Below, in pieces: positions 45,129 to 56,940 of a stretch of 64,000 nucleotides of DNA (position 1 is its first letter; each line of letters begins with the position of its first letter). Under the pieces are notes generated by a model that searched no databases, had not been told where the DNA came from, and saw nothing but the letters and a program-made list of their open reading frames with translations. The stretch is from Medicago truncatula. Taxonomy: Eukaryota > Streptophyta > Magnoliopsida > Fabales > Fabaceae. A program made the translations under genes and the position numbers. Where the stretch lies: assembly GCF_003473485.1 (NCBI RefSeq), contig NC_053047.1:9811001-9875000 (forward strand), written 5' to 3'.

Positions 45129-46403
45129 ATGAGTTCACTAAACATGAACAATGATCGTTATGGTTTGTCTTTAGACTTGAAAATTTCCCTTCCATCTCAA
45201 CTTACATCATCATCTTCTACTCCCCTTCAGGGTCATGTTGATAACAATGAGGCTGAAAAGTTCAAAATACCCTTTGGGATTTTGAATCCCGGTGATCCAA
45301 CCTAATGAGAGCATGGTCCAAAACAATGGAGGGAATTTTAGGAACACTAAGCCTTCCAAAGCTCATTGGAAACCATCTGAAGATGCTAAGCTTAAACAAC
45401 TTATCGCTGATCATGGTGCTAAAAATTGGAACAACATTGCTGAACAACTACAAGGAAGAACAGGTATGATCCTACACAACATACACATTTTTATTTATTA
45501 AATTTTAAAAATTTTACTAATTTATTTTTTAACGAAATGGTTTTATTAATATTGTTAATAATTTAATTTTTTTTTTTTTTTTTAAATAAATATTTAAAAA
45601 ATTGAACATTTTCAAGCGGTACGTTTAGTATTTTTTTATTAAAATTGCATAAGTATTGTATTTTGATTAGAAATTTCTTTAATTTTGATATTTATTTGTA
45701 ATTTAACATTTAGTTTTTTTTTTTTTTTTTTTTTGTGATAATGGTAATTGCAGGGAAAAGTTGTAGATTAAGGTGGCTTAATCACCTAGATCCTAGCATC
45801 AAAAGAGAACCTTTAAGTAAGGAAGAAGAGGAGATGCTTTTGCAGCTTCATACACTTCATGGTACCAAATGGGCACACATTTCCAAACATTTTCCAGGAA
45901 GGAGAGACAATGCACTAAAGAATCATTACCATGTGATCAAGGCTAGGAGGCAAAGGGAACTCCTATCATCTATTGCAAGAAAGGAAAAGCTAACATATGA
46001 AATCCCAGCAAAATTTGCCATCACAAGTCCCATTGATGAATCCAATCTCAACCTCACTAGGCCTTTACCTAGTTCTCAAATGGGTATACTTTGAATCCTT
46101 TAGTTTATCTTATCAAACAATTTTAAATATTGGTCCGCGGCTAGAACAATAATTGCAATATCAAATAATTTAACAATAATTTTCATTTAATCCTTTAAAT
46201 TGCTTGAAAAATTTGTTATTTTCTCTCATGTTTTAGTTTATATTGCGGACCAATCCAATCATTCAGATTCAAACTCAGAAGATTCAGCATCTGAGCCAGC
46301 TGCAACAAACAGGAACAATGGATTAATTTTGGGGGACAGTGAAAATGTGGGAGATAAGATTAAGATGCCATTTTTTGACTTTCTTGGAGTAGGTGATACA
46401 TAG
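45129..46403 (+). pseudogene. R2R3-MYB transcription factor, tandem copy 1, frameshifted
   Basis: Exons 45129-45463, 45754-46083 and 46237-46403. Relative to copy 2, exon 1 has lost two bases near 45287-45291, so the frame from ATG 45129 stops at TAA 45303-45305 after 58 residues. Downstream the complete R2 (HWKPSEDAKLKQLIADHG, then NWNNIAEQLQGR) and R3 are open, and an internal ATG at 45310 could start a shorter protein that keeps both repeats. The third exon has also lost its first part and the ancestral acceptor; a TTTTAG at 46231-46236 would restore splicing in frame (VYIADQSNHS). Exon 2 is identical to copy 2. MYB52/54/56-clade proteins are nuclear DNA-binding regulators. Pseudogene or N-terminally shortened gene: unresolved. 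Confidence 0.72.
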
Positions 46404-46409
46404 GGAACT

Positions 46410-48350
46410 TTTTAACATGTATTAGGGAATTGAAGAGGGGGAATAAAAGGGTGTAATAGGGAATAAAAGGACACATCGATGTTGTAGGTTCTATCCACTT
46501 ACACATAATGTGAGTTTGGTTTTTAAGTAATAATAAAATAAATTCGAATGGTTTGATTTTTTTTTTTTAAAAGTTAAAATGAAATATATTAACCAACTAT
46601 CTTAGTCTTTCTAGCACAAAAAATGTTAAAAGAGAGCTAAGGAAATGAAATATCTGATTCTATAAAATTTACTTATGTTAAGAAAAAGTTAATGTGAAAT
46701 CAATTGTAGTGGAAAAATTTTCAACTTCTAGTTTTAACAGAAAAATAAATTTAATCGAGGAACTGGAAGGAAAAAAAAACTAATAAAAAACATCCAAACA
46801 CGTCAAAATTAATTCACCACCTTTAAAATTAATTTTTTGTAAGGAACCTTTAAAATTAATTTTGACTTTTTAAAATGTGGAAATAAACATACACTAAGGA
46901 TGTGTTTGGTTATGAAGAGAAATAGGTGAGAGAGAGTATGAAAAGAAAGAAATAGATGAGAAATAGAGTAGATTTGATGGATGGTTTAGAACAAGAGAAA
47001 GATAAGAGAAATAGAGAAGAAAGAAATGTTAATTATTATGGAAAATACTAAAATACCCCTGTAGTATAAAAATCTATTCATAATTTGAATTAAATCATCA
47101 CATTATTTAATTTCATTTTAAATTTGTTAAGATTGTTATTCAATTAAAACATTAATCAAATGAACTAATTTAGTTTTCAACACTCACACTCTTTTGGTTT
47201 TCAAACTGCTATCTTCCATATACTCCTTTTTCAATCAACTCCCACATCTACAATTTCATATAAACTAATAGACATAGCAGAAGGAAAAAAAAAAACAACT
47301 TTGGAGTAACGGAAAAAAACAAATTTGGACTAACTTTCAGGACATGAACCAAATTGAAGAAAAATAGCTATAGTGGGAAATTGACACGAAGATGGCGAAG
47401 AACATTGAGAAATAATGTAGTGGTGATTATTGTGATCTTTGGTGTTTTGGTGACTCACTGATCTGGATAGTAGATATAAGTATAGCTTGGTCACTGTACA
47501 AAAGTTTTAGGCAAAAAGAGGAGCAATGAAGACAATGGTATAAATGGAAAATGCAAAACAGTGGAAGTTACCCATTTCTTAGATATCTTTCTCCTTTATT
47601 TCTCTCTCTCTCTCTCTCGCATAAATCTTCTCTTCCAAACACACCGTAAATGACATTGAAGTAAAAGATAAAATAGGTGAAATTAATATAGGAAATAATT
47701 CCAAAAGAATTAGTGTCCTATAATCCCTAAAAAAAATAGTGTGATATAAGTTAATATCGCGAGGGATTATAAATTTTAGATACATTAAATATTAAAATGT
47801 GATTTTACATATGGGACCGACCATGCCTATGTGATTAACAACAACGATCAAACCTTAATCTTATTAATGGATCAAATTACGATATAACATTCTATTATAA
47901 ACCATATTTAAATCAATTTACTAATATGTTTCTGTTGCACACTACATTCAAAATGTTATGTAAATTATTTAGATTTTTTATTAAGGTATGGGATGTCTAT
48001 CACTTCGTATTTTTATTTTTATTTTATACTTTTTAAATTATTTAATGTATTAAAAAGTATGCATTAAATTAAAGTTGACCATTTATTTAGTATGTGAATT
48101 AATTTTAGTCTGAAACTATTTATTGCTATAATTTATATCAGTAAAAATATATACTTTAAAAAGTATATAATAAAAATAGTATAATTTATAATATTACAAG
48201 GTAAACCGGTTGTTTTCCAAGTATATAAATTAAAGAAATATAGGAAATTAAATAAAATGAAATAAAGAATTATATTTTATAAAGGCTAACTAAAACATAA
48301 TTCTTTAATTCATTTCTTAGTCAAGGAAATTAAAGTATTACAAGGAAAAC
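46410..48350. repeat. Downstream part of MYB unit 1, no gene seen
   Basis: Contains the 3' flank and AT-rich sequence. Segments such as ATGTGATTTTACATATGGGA and AACAACAACGATCAAACC recur at 55200-55780 downstream of copy 2, so the duplicated unit includes about 1.9 kb beyond the gene. A CT microsatellite sits at 47601-47618. Confidence 0.6.
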
Positions 48351-48789
48351 AACTAATGCGGGTAAAGCAAACCTTCTCGGAGAAACTTCAAGGACAAGAG
48401 CCTAATACAAGGGAAAGAAAATACTCTTCCCATTATCTGCGTTTGTAAAAAATACCTGTAATCGAACTCGTATCTTCGTGGGCAACAACTTTAGTACTCT
48501 TCTCTATATTATATGGGCACCTTAGTGCTCATACCCGCAACAATTACCTGCATGTTAACTATGAAAAGAAAATAAAAATATCACAATTAAAATTAAACTA
48601 TGGTTCATAATTTAACAAATCAACTCATAAAATAGTACGGATAGTAATATTTAATAAAATAAAAAAACATCCAAAACATCCTTCAGAAATTGTATACCAG
48701 CAAAAGGGATCAGTTAATGTATTAAGTAGTTTTTAGATTTAGGATTAGGGTTAAATACCTAAATTAATTAATTATACACCAAAAAGAAA
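48351..48789. other. Spacer between MYB unit 1 and the LINE
   Basis: No coding seen. This stretch has no counterpart after copy 2. Confidence 0.4.
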
Positions 48790-49690
48790 TATATATTTTT
48801 TGATAAGCGAGGAGAGTGGACATGCATCAATAGACAACATCGACATCCCAACTAGGTTGGCACCCCGAGAAACCTCCATCCTATGCCGCCAAATTCTAAA
48901 ATTTTATTAAAAAAAAGGGGGAAAATAAATACAAAGGAGGAGGGATTAGGCCAAAACCCTCCAAAGAGAAAACAGAAAGCATGAAAAAAAAGGAAACAAC
49001 AAAAAAACACCATAAAAATGATTAAGGAAATCTATAGTTGGGTAAACCACATCCATCCCTAAACAAATCAGCATTCAACTCATTAGGGAGAGAAGACAGA
49101 CAAACCAATCCTTGCACTGAATGACCCATGCTAGCTAGATTATCTGCACAACAATTTCCTTCTCGGTATATATGAGATGCAATAACCTCTAACATTCCAA
49201 TATAAGAAATTCATTGAGCAGGTTGATGATTATCACCTCGAGCACGGGTTTTAGGAGGTTGTTTTGCCAAGACTTGTTGCAATTTAATTTTCTATTTCTA
49301 CTTCCTTGTAAGGACCGGCGTGAAGTCTTCAGCAACTGACCTTGCATCATATTCACGAACTCTATCCCATGGGTCTAGACCGTGTTGAATTTTCTTGTTG
49401 GGGTGAACATGTTGTTGTTGTAAAACGACACCTCATGAGCTTCTGGGATTGACATGCTAGCGCTAACTTCAAGAGACCTCTCTACAATAACTGGTGACGC
49501 CAAACAAGGGCGGGACCCAGAATGAACTTCAACTTGCTCAACAATAGTATATGTTTGAACCTGATCTGATTCTACAGACACCTCATGCACCTCAATGCAC
49601 TCAATAGGGGATGAATGTGGTACACACTCGTAGGAACCCTTGGGACTCTCCACCAGCTCCCATGGGTGTAACGCCTCCGCTTGGTGGGCA

Positions 49691-50051
49691 TGTAACACCC
49701 GAGGCTGATGAGGGCGGGGAGTGGTCCGGCTCCTGGCAGCTTCTAGGCAAAACATAATCACATCGAAATGAGAGGGATCCTGAGGCTGTGTAGGTATGAG
49801 ACTACATGGTCGAAGGGAGACTTATAATATTTGTTTGGTACTACCTATATAAACAAGATGCATCTTCTTTTCGGTAGCTCATTCCATAAGAACTCCACAG
49901 TTAAGCGTGCTTGACTTGGAGCAATTTTGGGATGGGTGACCTACCTGGAAGTTTCTCGGTAAGCGTGCGAGTGAGGACAAAACATGCTGAAAAGACTCGT
50001 GTTGGTTTGTGGGGTCAGTCGGCAATCCTGAAAGCAGTCTGGGACGTTACA
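49691..50051 (+). mobile_element. Cassandra-type solo LTR carrying a 5S rRNA-like domain
   Basis: The termini TGTAAC...GTTACA are inverted. TGGGCA occurs directly before the element (49685-49690) and again at 50053-50058, a likely target duplication with one or two bases of boundary ambiguity. Inside is a 5S rRNA-like stretch. Only one LTR is present. Terminal structure, length (361 bp) and 5S content together identify the Cassandra TRIM family. Confidence 0.88.
49862..49962 (+). promoter_or_regulatory. 5S rRNA-derived pol III promoter in the Cassandra LTR
   Basis: AGAACTCCACAGTTAAGCGT followed by GCTT matches the 5S box A/intermediate region (canonical AGAACTCCGCAGTTAAGCG). GGGATGGGTGACCTACCTGG matches box C (canonical GGATGGGTGACCTCCTGGG). 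The 5' third of 5S is poorly conserved, so this is not a functional rRNA gene but a retroelement promoter. Confidence 0.85.
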
Positions 50052-50409
50052 ATGGGCACGAACGATTGTGTTCCACATCATTAGAAAGCATAACAAATAC
50101 ATCATCCACCACAGGGTTCTCCAACACCTCTCGCGATGTCAGACGCAACTGTTCCACTCTCTCAGAATGCATGTCAATGTGCGCAACAGGGGAAACAAAT
50201 TCTAACACTGCATAGAACATGGCAATTCCTCAGAAGAAATTCTATCAAACACATTGTGTACAGACCCAGGGACGTCCGTCTGAGAAGTAGCCACTGCTGA
50301 AGTAGCCAAAGAAACCAACTCCAACTGTGAGGTAGAAGCCGAAATGTCTAGTGGAATCGATGCCAAAGTGGCATGGCAGAATTCTTTTGAAACAATCAAG
50401 TCACAGAAA

Positions 50410-51540
50410 TAGAATTGATCAATTTTTATGAGTATGGGAAAAAATTCGATGGAGAAAGCTCCTAATGATGAATTTAGTGTGGTTCAATCTTTGTAACACG
50501 ATTGCACTAATTTAATGGAAAGAAATAGTTAAAAATCGATGAGGAGCAAGGAAGATGATTGCTTGCGATATAAACCCTAGCAGAGACATTCAATCCCAAT
50601 TTTCTAAATGTAATATAGTTTAATAGTATAAACATAATCATTATACATTGTATCTTTCTTTAAAAAAAACAAAAATCAAGATACATTGAACAATTTTTTT
50701 TTGACAAAATAAAATACATTGAACAAAAGAGTACACAAACTACATTGTATCTTCCTTTTTTATTGTCTTTTCAGGGTGAACTTTTCATTCCTATTTAATT
50801 GTCTTTTGGTATTTTTAAGGGTATGATATGTTTAATTACTCTTATCTTTTTCAATAAAACTAATTAATGCTATCTATTTGTAAAGTTTGTTTGTTGTTAT
50901 CTTCAAATTTAAATAAAATTTTGTTACAAACAATGGCTCCAAGAAGAGTTAAAATAGCGTGTAGAATACACCATTGTTAAATATTTCAAGTGAAAATTAA
51001 AAGAACAGATTTGAGGAAAAAAAAATAAAAGACTCCATGAATGTTCAAAAGGAAGAAAGAGTAGAAGACTCATTGAAACTCATGAGAGGTGAAGAGGGAG
51101 AAATAGTTGAAGACTCATTTGACAAGATACAAGAACAAGATAACAATGAAGAAGAAGAAGAAGTTGAAATAATTTTTACATCGACGTAAAATAATTAAAA
51201 AAATATGCACAATATTTAGAAAATTGACAATTGTTTGATATGAGAGAGAGAGCGTGCAAAAAAAAAAGGAAGTTGTTCGAGAAAAAGGTAATAAATGAAA
51301 AATGTGTTACGGGAGAAAGATAATATATTAAATTTATTTTAAAGATAATGTGTGTCGAAAAAATAGGAACTTATTGGTGGTTAAAATGAGGGTATAATAG
51401 AAATTTATTGGTGTTAATTTTCTAAAAAGACACTTAAAAAGAAACAGATGGATTATACTTCAAGAAATATTTCATATTTACTATTTTAATTAAATCGAAT
51501 AAATTATTCATTGCATCAAATTAAATGTTTAAATACCTTT
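50410..51540. other. AT-rich spacer, no gene seen
   Basis: Repetitive A-rich sequence with no recognised coding. Confidence 0.45.
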
Positions 51541-51549
51541 TAAAAAAAT

Positions 51550-52440
51550 GCAGGGGTCGAAACTCAGTTGGTAAGAAAGTTGCATAATATATGCAAGGGT
51601 CGAAACTCAGTTGATTGCATAATATATGCAGGGGTCAGATAATTCAATGAGCTAGTTTGACTTCTTCAAAAAATAAGCAGGGGTCGAGGCTCTAACTCAA
51701 GACACCCTTTTATTCACCTTGAGAGGTGAATTTCTAACCAATATACTACTTATTACAAACAACCAAACATATTTTAGTTTTGCTCAAACCCCGAGAAACA
51801 TAACAAGAAATGTTCAGTGATGCTGACAATCCACACGAGCGTTTCTTGAATTGCATGAACATGACACGCAATAATGTATTTGATTTGTTAAACATATAAA
51901 CCATACACTTTTCTTGTATTCAATTTTACTATATTAGTCCCTCAAAAAAATCGACTATATTAGTACTTTCTAAAATAAGAATTATAAAACAAGAGAACCA
52001 CTTGATATTAAATACTCCCTCCGTTGTAACAAAAAAAAAAAAATATAAAATACCCCCTCCGTTCTAATTTAACTGAGTCATTTGCTTATTTTACATTTTT
52101 TAAGAAAAATATATTAGTGAATGAGAGAGAAAAATGGTTTTGAGTGTCTTTGTTAAATATTGGTCCATTCTTCTTTATCATAAATGTAGAGTAGAATATA
52201 CTATTGAATTAGGAGTTGTGAAAGTAGTATTAATTAGAGTTATAATTGAAAAAAAGTAATTAATATTATTTTGGAAAATGAAATGAGTCAATTTTTCTAG
52301 GACAATATTTTTTTTTGAAAATAGCTCAGTTATTATGGGATGGGGGAGTAGTAAGTTTTTATATTACACCAAGCTCATCAATTGATATGTAAATTGGTTT
52401 CTAAGTTAATGTATGTCGATCTTTATAAAATCTTTTCAAA
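51550..52440 (+). repeat. Duplicated upstream block of MYB unit 2
   Basis: Paralogous to 40090-42342 minus the insertions there. It holds the SINE-like phrases, the GATGCTGACAATCCACACGA block and the ATATTACACC empty site at 52361-52370. It carries its own Stowaway-type insertion (52015-52348). Confidence 0.75.
52015..52348. mobile_element. Stowaway-type MITE(s) in MYB unit 2
   Basis: CTCCCTCCGTTG begins after TA and GGGGGAG ends before TA. A second CCCCCTCCGTTCTAATTTAA start at about 52057 suggests a partial duplicate or nested element. Units 1 and 3 read through this point (TTAAATAGTAAGTTTTT and CTAAATACTAAGTTTTT), so it is specific to unit 2. Confidence 0.7.
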
Positions 52441-52444
52441 TATT

Positions 52445-53094
52445 ATATCATTTTAACGTGGAAATTTTTTTATCTGCTAGTACACCTCTCATGTTATAAA
52501 AAAAGTAAGCAATACTAACAAAAAGTGAAGAGAAATAGATATAATATTTAGGTACCATATTTTACAAAATCCTCCAACTATGAATACTACTATTCCATTA
52601 TTCTTACCGCAAAATCAATTTTGAAGATGACAGACATTATATTTTACTCTCTTATACGAGTTTACGGGAACACTCTTATACGATCTTATTAATTTTCATT
52701 ACAACTTAAAAAAAAAAATTCAAACTTAAATCCTAATAAAATTTGAATGAGATTATTTGAGTCTCTTCAAATTAATAATCGTTTTTTCTTTGGTGATGGA
52801 TATGTGTTGGATGTGTGCGTGTGGTATTATAGAAGCTACTACTTTGAGCTTTTACATGAATGGAAGGTTAAAGCGCGTGGTTGAAGGGCGCATAATTATG
52901 GCAACAATTACGTTTTTGTCTAATACTTTTTTATTTAAATAATAAAAATATATTTTTTTATTTAAATAATAAAAATAAATCAACGTCAAACCTACTAATT
53001 GATTTTTTAATCAAATTTTATACTTTTAATTAAATGTTAGTCTTCGCTTCAAAAAAATTATTAAATATTTGTCTGTACATACCATAATTACGTC
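52445..53094. other. Proximal upstream region of MYB copy 2
   Basis: From about 52975 it matches unit 1 (AAATAAATCAACGTCAAACC). Earlier parts are AT-rich without a recognised feature. Confidence 0.4.
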
Positions 53095-53101
53095 TATAAA
53101 A
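53095..53101 (+). promoter_or_regulatory. TATA box of MYB copy 2
   Basis: TATAAAA in ACGTCTATAAAAGCG, 70 bases upstream of the ATG, shared with copy 1. Confidence 0.65.
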
Positions 53102-53170
53102 GCGCAATACTCTCATCCCAAATGATATCTCACACATCAAGAGTAAAGTTTATTTTTTATTTTTATCGCC

Positions 53171-54653
53171 ATGAGTTCGCTAAACTTGAACAATGATGGT
53201 TATGGTTTGTCTTTGGACTTGAAAATTTCCCTTCCATCTCAACTTCCATCATCATCTTCTACTCACCTTCAGGGTCATGTTGGTAACAATGGTTTTGAAA
53301 AGTCCAAAATACCCTTTGGAATTTCGAACCCTTTGGTGATCCAACCTAATGAGAACGTGGTCCAAAACAATGGAGGGAGTTTTAGGAACTCTAAGCTTTC
53401 CAAAGCTCATTGGAAACCATTTGAAGATGATAAGCTTAAACAACTTATCGCTGACCATGGTGCTAAAGATTGGAACAACATTGCTGAAAAACTACAAGGA
53501 AGATCAGGTTTGATCCTACACTACCTAACAAATTTTTATTTATCAAACTTCCAATAATATTATTAATTTATTTTTTAACCAAATTGTTTTTTTAATTTAA
53601 TTTTTTTTTCAAATATAAATATTTAAAAAACTGAACATTTTCAAGCGGTACGCTTAGTATTTTCATTAAAACTGCATAAGTATTGTATTTTGATTAGAAA
53701 TTTCTTTAATTTCGATATTTATTTGTAATTTAACATTTAGTTTTTTTTTTTTTTTTTGTGATAATGGTAATTGCAGGGAAAAGTTGTAGATTAAGGTGGC
53801 TTAATCACCTAGATCCTAGCATCAAAAGAGAACCTTTAAGTAAGGAAGAAGAGGAGATGCTTTTGCAGCTTCATACACTTCATGGTACCAAATGGGCACA
53901 CATTTCCAAACATTTTCCAGGAAGGAGAGACAATGCACTAAAGAATCATTACCATGTGATCAAGGCTAGGAGGCAAAGGGAACTCCTATCATCTATTGCA
54001 AGAAAGGAAAAGCTAACATATGAAATCCCAGCAAAATTTGCCATCACAAGTCCCATTGATGAATCCAATCTCAACCTCACTAGGCCTTTACCTAGTTCTC
54101 AAATGGGTATACTTTGAATCCTTTAGTTTATCTTATCAAACAATTTTAAATATTGGTCCGCGGCTAGAACAATAATTGCAATATCAAATTTTTTTTTTTT
54201 ATTTCTTTACAACTTCGATTGAAGCTGCATCGGCCTCATTTAACAACGATTCTCATTTAAACCTTTAAATTGCTTGAAAATTTTGCAATCTTCTCTCATG
54301 TCTTCTTTATGTTAAATATCATATATTAATTTACTTGACATATGCTATATTTATGACCATGTTGTTGATTTTTTTATTGTGTTATATTTTTAGGTTTACT
54401 TCAAAAAAGAGTGGTAGAAGCTGAATTTGCCAAAGCTTGCAGTGCTATGAGAGAGCTTAACAATGTGTACCAGATGGAAAAGCTTAAGATTGCGGACCAA
54501 TCCAATATTTCAGATTCAAACTCAGAAGGTTCAACATCTGAGTCTGCTGCAACAAACATGAACAATAATGGATCAATTTTAGGGGATAGTGAAAATGTGG
54601 GAGATAAGATTAAGATGCCATTTTTTGACTTTCTTGAAATAAGTGATACATAG
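53171..54653 (+). CDS. R2R3-MYB transcription factor, tandem copy 2
   Basis: Exons 53171-53507, 53777-54106 and 54394-54653, GT-AG, join in frame to 308 residues. The N terminus is MSSLNLNNDGYGLSLDLKIS. R2 (about residues 76-125) reads KAHWKPFEDDKLKQLIADHG, then DWNNIAEKLQGRSGKSCRL and RWLNHLDP; R3 follows with SKEEEEMLLQLHTLHGTKWA, HISKHFPGRRDNALKNHY and HVIKARR. The pattern HW.P.ED..L, LQGRSGKSCRLRW, NHxHVI.AR places it near the MYB52/54/56/105/117 group (subgroup 21), nuclear regulators of wall formation, boundaries or meristem cells in Arabidopsis. The third R3 tryptophan of relatives (NHWHVI) is Tyr here. The C terminus ends KIKMPFFDFLEISDT. The intron 1 and intron 2 positions are shared by all three copies. 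This copy is intact. Confidence 0.88.
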
Positions 54654-54849
54654 GGAACTTTTTGATGTAATAGGGAATTGAGGAGGGTATTAAAAGGAAT
54701 AAAAGGGTGTAATGGGGAATAAAAGGACACATTGATGTTGTAGGTTCTATCCTGACTTAAGCATAATGTGAGTTTGATTTTTCAGTAATAATAACATAAA
54801 TTGTAGTGGCAAAATTTTCAACTTCTAGTTTTAATACAAAATAAAATCT

Positions 54850-54965
54850 GTCCCAAGCTCATTTGATAAGGGATAATGTACAATTTGTGCAGGGGCTGGG
54901 GTTCGAACTCCAGACACCTAATTTATTCACCTTTAAGGTGAATTTCTCTAATCACTAGGCTATTG
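54850..54965 (+). mobile_element. tRNA-derived SINE-like element downstream of MYB copy 2
   Basis: Box-A-like AGCTCATTTGATAAGGG and box-B-like GGGGTTCGAACTCC are about 45 bases apart, followed by a CACCTTTAAGGTGAATTTCT hairpin and an A run. It lies in the unit 2 downstream region only. Confidence 0.55.
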
Positions 54966-56080
54966 ACAAAAAAAAAAAAAAAAATCTAATCGAGATACCG
55001 GAAAAAATATATAATAAAAAACATCCAAGCAAGTCAAAACAAATTCCCCACCTTTAAATATTTTTTAAGGAACCTTTAAAATTAATTTTGTCTCTTTAAA
55101 ATGTGAAAATAAAGATACACTAAATGATACTGTCATATAATCCGTAAAAAAAAAAAGTGTGATATAAGTTAATATCATGAGGGATTATGAATTTTAGATG
55201 CATTCAATAGTAAAATGTGATTTCACATGTGGGACCAACCCTATATATTTGATCAACAACAACGATGAAACCTCAATCCTATTAAATAGGATTTAAATTA
55301 TTAATCAAATTACGATATAATATTCTATCATAAACCATATTTAAATTAATTTATTAATGTATTTATGTTGCACATTAGATTTAAAATATTATGTAAATTA
55401 TTTAGTTTTTTTTTTTATTAAGGTATAGGATGTCTATCATTTAGTATTTTTATTTTTATTTTATACTTTTTAAATTATTTAGTATATCAAAAAGTATGTA
55501 TTAAATTAAAGTTGGCCATTTACTTAGTATGTGAATTAATTTTAGTATAATATCCGAAACTATTTATTGCTATACTTTATATTAGTATAAAATAAATACT
55601 TTAAAAAGAATAAAATAAAAATAGTATAATTTATAATATTACAAGGAAACCCGGTTGATTTCCAAGTATATAAATTAAAGTAATTATACGAAATTAAATT
55701 AAATAAAATGAAATAAATAATTATAATTTATAAAAGCTAAGTAAAACATAATACTTTAATTCATTTCTTGGTCAAGGAAATTAAAGTATTTAAAAAAAAA
55801 AAATAGTCACAACCATTTTGAGCAGGGAGATATGGGTGCAACATAGAGGACCCAAAGTCAGGAAAGTCTATATGAAGGACCTGTCCTAAATTTCATTGAA
55901 AAATGCTAACAACACATATTTTTTAACATATTATATTTGATTGGTTAAAATTCACATGAGACCCACTAAATTATGTGGGTTCATATAAATTTAATAAATC
56001 TCATATAAATTTTAATCAATTACAAAAAAAAGATGTATTAAAATGTATGTTTCTAACATTATTCGTCTACTATTTTACCA
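54966..56080. repeat. Downstream part of MYB unit 2, no gene seen
   Basis: Paralogous to part of 46700-48350 downstream of copy 1. No gene recognised. Confidence 0.55.
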
Positions 56081-56084
56081 CACA

Positions 56085-56940
56085 ATGTTGGCAACCTCCA
56101 AGTATATTGATGATAGTGAATTAGTGATAACTTTTTCCCCCTCATCTTCGGTCTCTTTTTTCTTCTTTTGAAAGCAAAAAGCAGTTTTCACTTTGCACAA
56201 ACAACCAAACATATTTTTGTATCTTTGTTCAAACCCCAAGAAACAGCAATAAATTAAAATAAAAGGACACCTGCCCAAAAACATAACAAGAAATGTTCAG
56301 AGATGCTGACAACCCACACGAGCGGTTCTTGAATGCATGCACATCACACTCACTCATGTGTTTGTTGTTAAACAGAAATGGGAAAAATCATACACTTTTG
56401 TTGTATTCAATTTATTAGTATTCTAAAATAAGAATAAATAAAATAAGAACCCACTTTTTTTTAGTAAAAGTAAGACAACCCACTTGATACTAAATACTAA
56501 GTTTTTATATTACAACTAAGACTCAATGTAGAAGTTTTTATGAATTGGTTAAACAAAAAAATGCTAAAATTGTTAGGTAGCATATCATGATCAAATTTTA
56601 AACTTAAATCTCTTCATTTTTCGTATGTGAGTTTTAACGGTTATTTTTCATTTCGTTTATCTAACAAATAAATCTCAATGTAGAAGTTACTTACTAAGTA
56701 ATCCATATTTTCATAAACAAATAAATAAGGTTGCTTATATAATTGTTAGATTATCTTTATCTCATCCTAGTCACCATGTCTTCTATAATGTACCGATTAC
56801 TTTATTTCTAACTTTATAAATGCATTGAGTTATTTTTTCTTTGCCAAAAACAAAATACCAACTCATCAATTGGTTTCTAAATTGATGTTTGTTGATCTTT
56901 GTAAAATATTTCAAATATAAATAATTTTAATGTGAAAATT
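56085..56940 (+). repeat. Duplicated upstream block of MYB unit 3
   Basis: Third copy of the upstream block (AAAGCAGTTTTCACTTTGCA, AACATAACAAGAAATGTT, GATGCTGACAACCCACACGA). It is the most diverged of the three, with the CTCATCAATTGGTTTCTAAA portion at about 56865. Confidence 0.7.

Larger units (their letters stand above)
48790..50400 (-). pseudogene. LINE, minus orientation, with internal deletion
   Basis: The T run at about 48796 and the inverse 3' UTR (48800-49000) match the LINE tails at 42.2 and 45.0 kb. About 49060-49200 on the minus strand encodes the RNase H-like C terminus: IYREGNCCADNLASMGHSVQ, ELNADLFRDGCG and NYRFP. Further left on that strand (49375-50399) are open but unrecognised frames that may come from the first ORF, joined to the tail by a large deletion; that link is inference. 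A Cassandra-type LTR (49691-50051) is inserted in this part. Confidence 0.6.

Noticed and set aside
49862..49962. A genuine 5S rRNA gene
   Set aside because: Only the 3' two thirds resemble 5S and the stretch is enclosed by LTR termini with a target duplication; it is the Cassandra 5S-derived promoter.
49375..50399. Minus-strand 128- and 65-codon frames as a host gene split by the Cassandra LTR
   Set aside because: They adjoin a LINE tail on the same strand and have no family match, so a LINE origin is more economical; a host gene is not supported.
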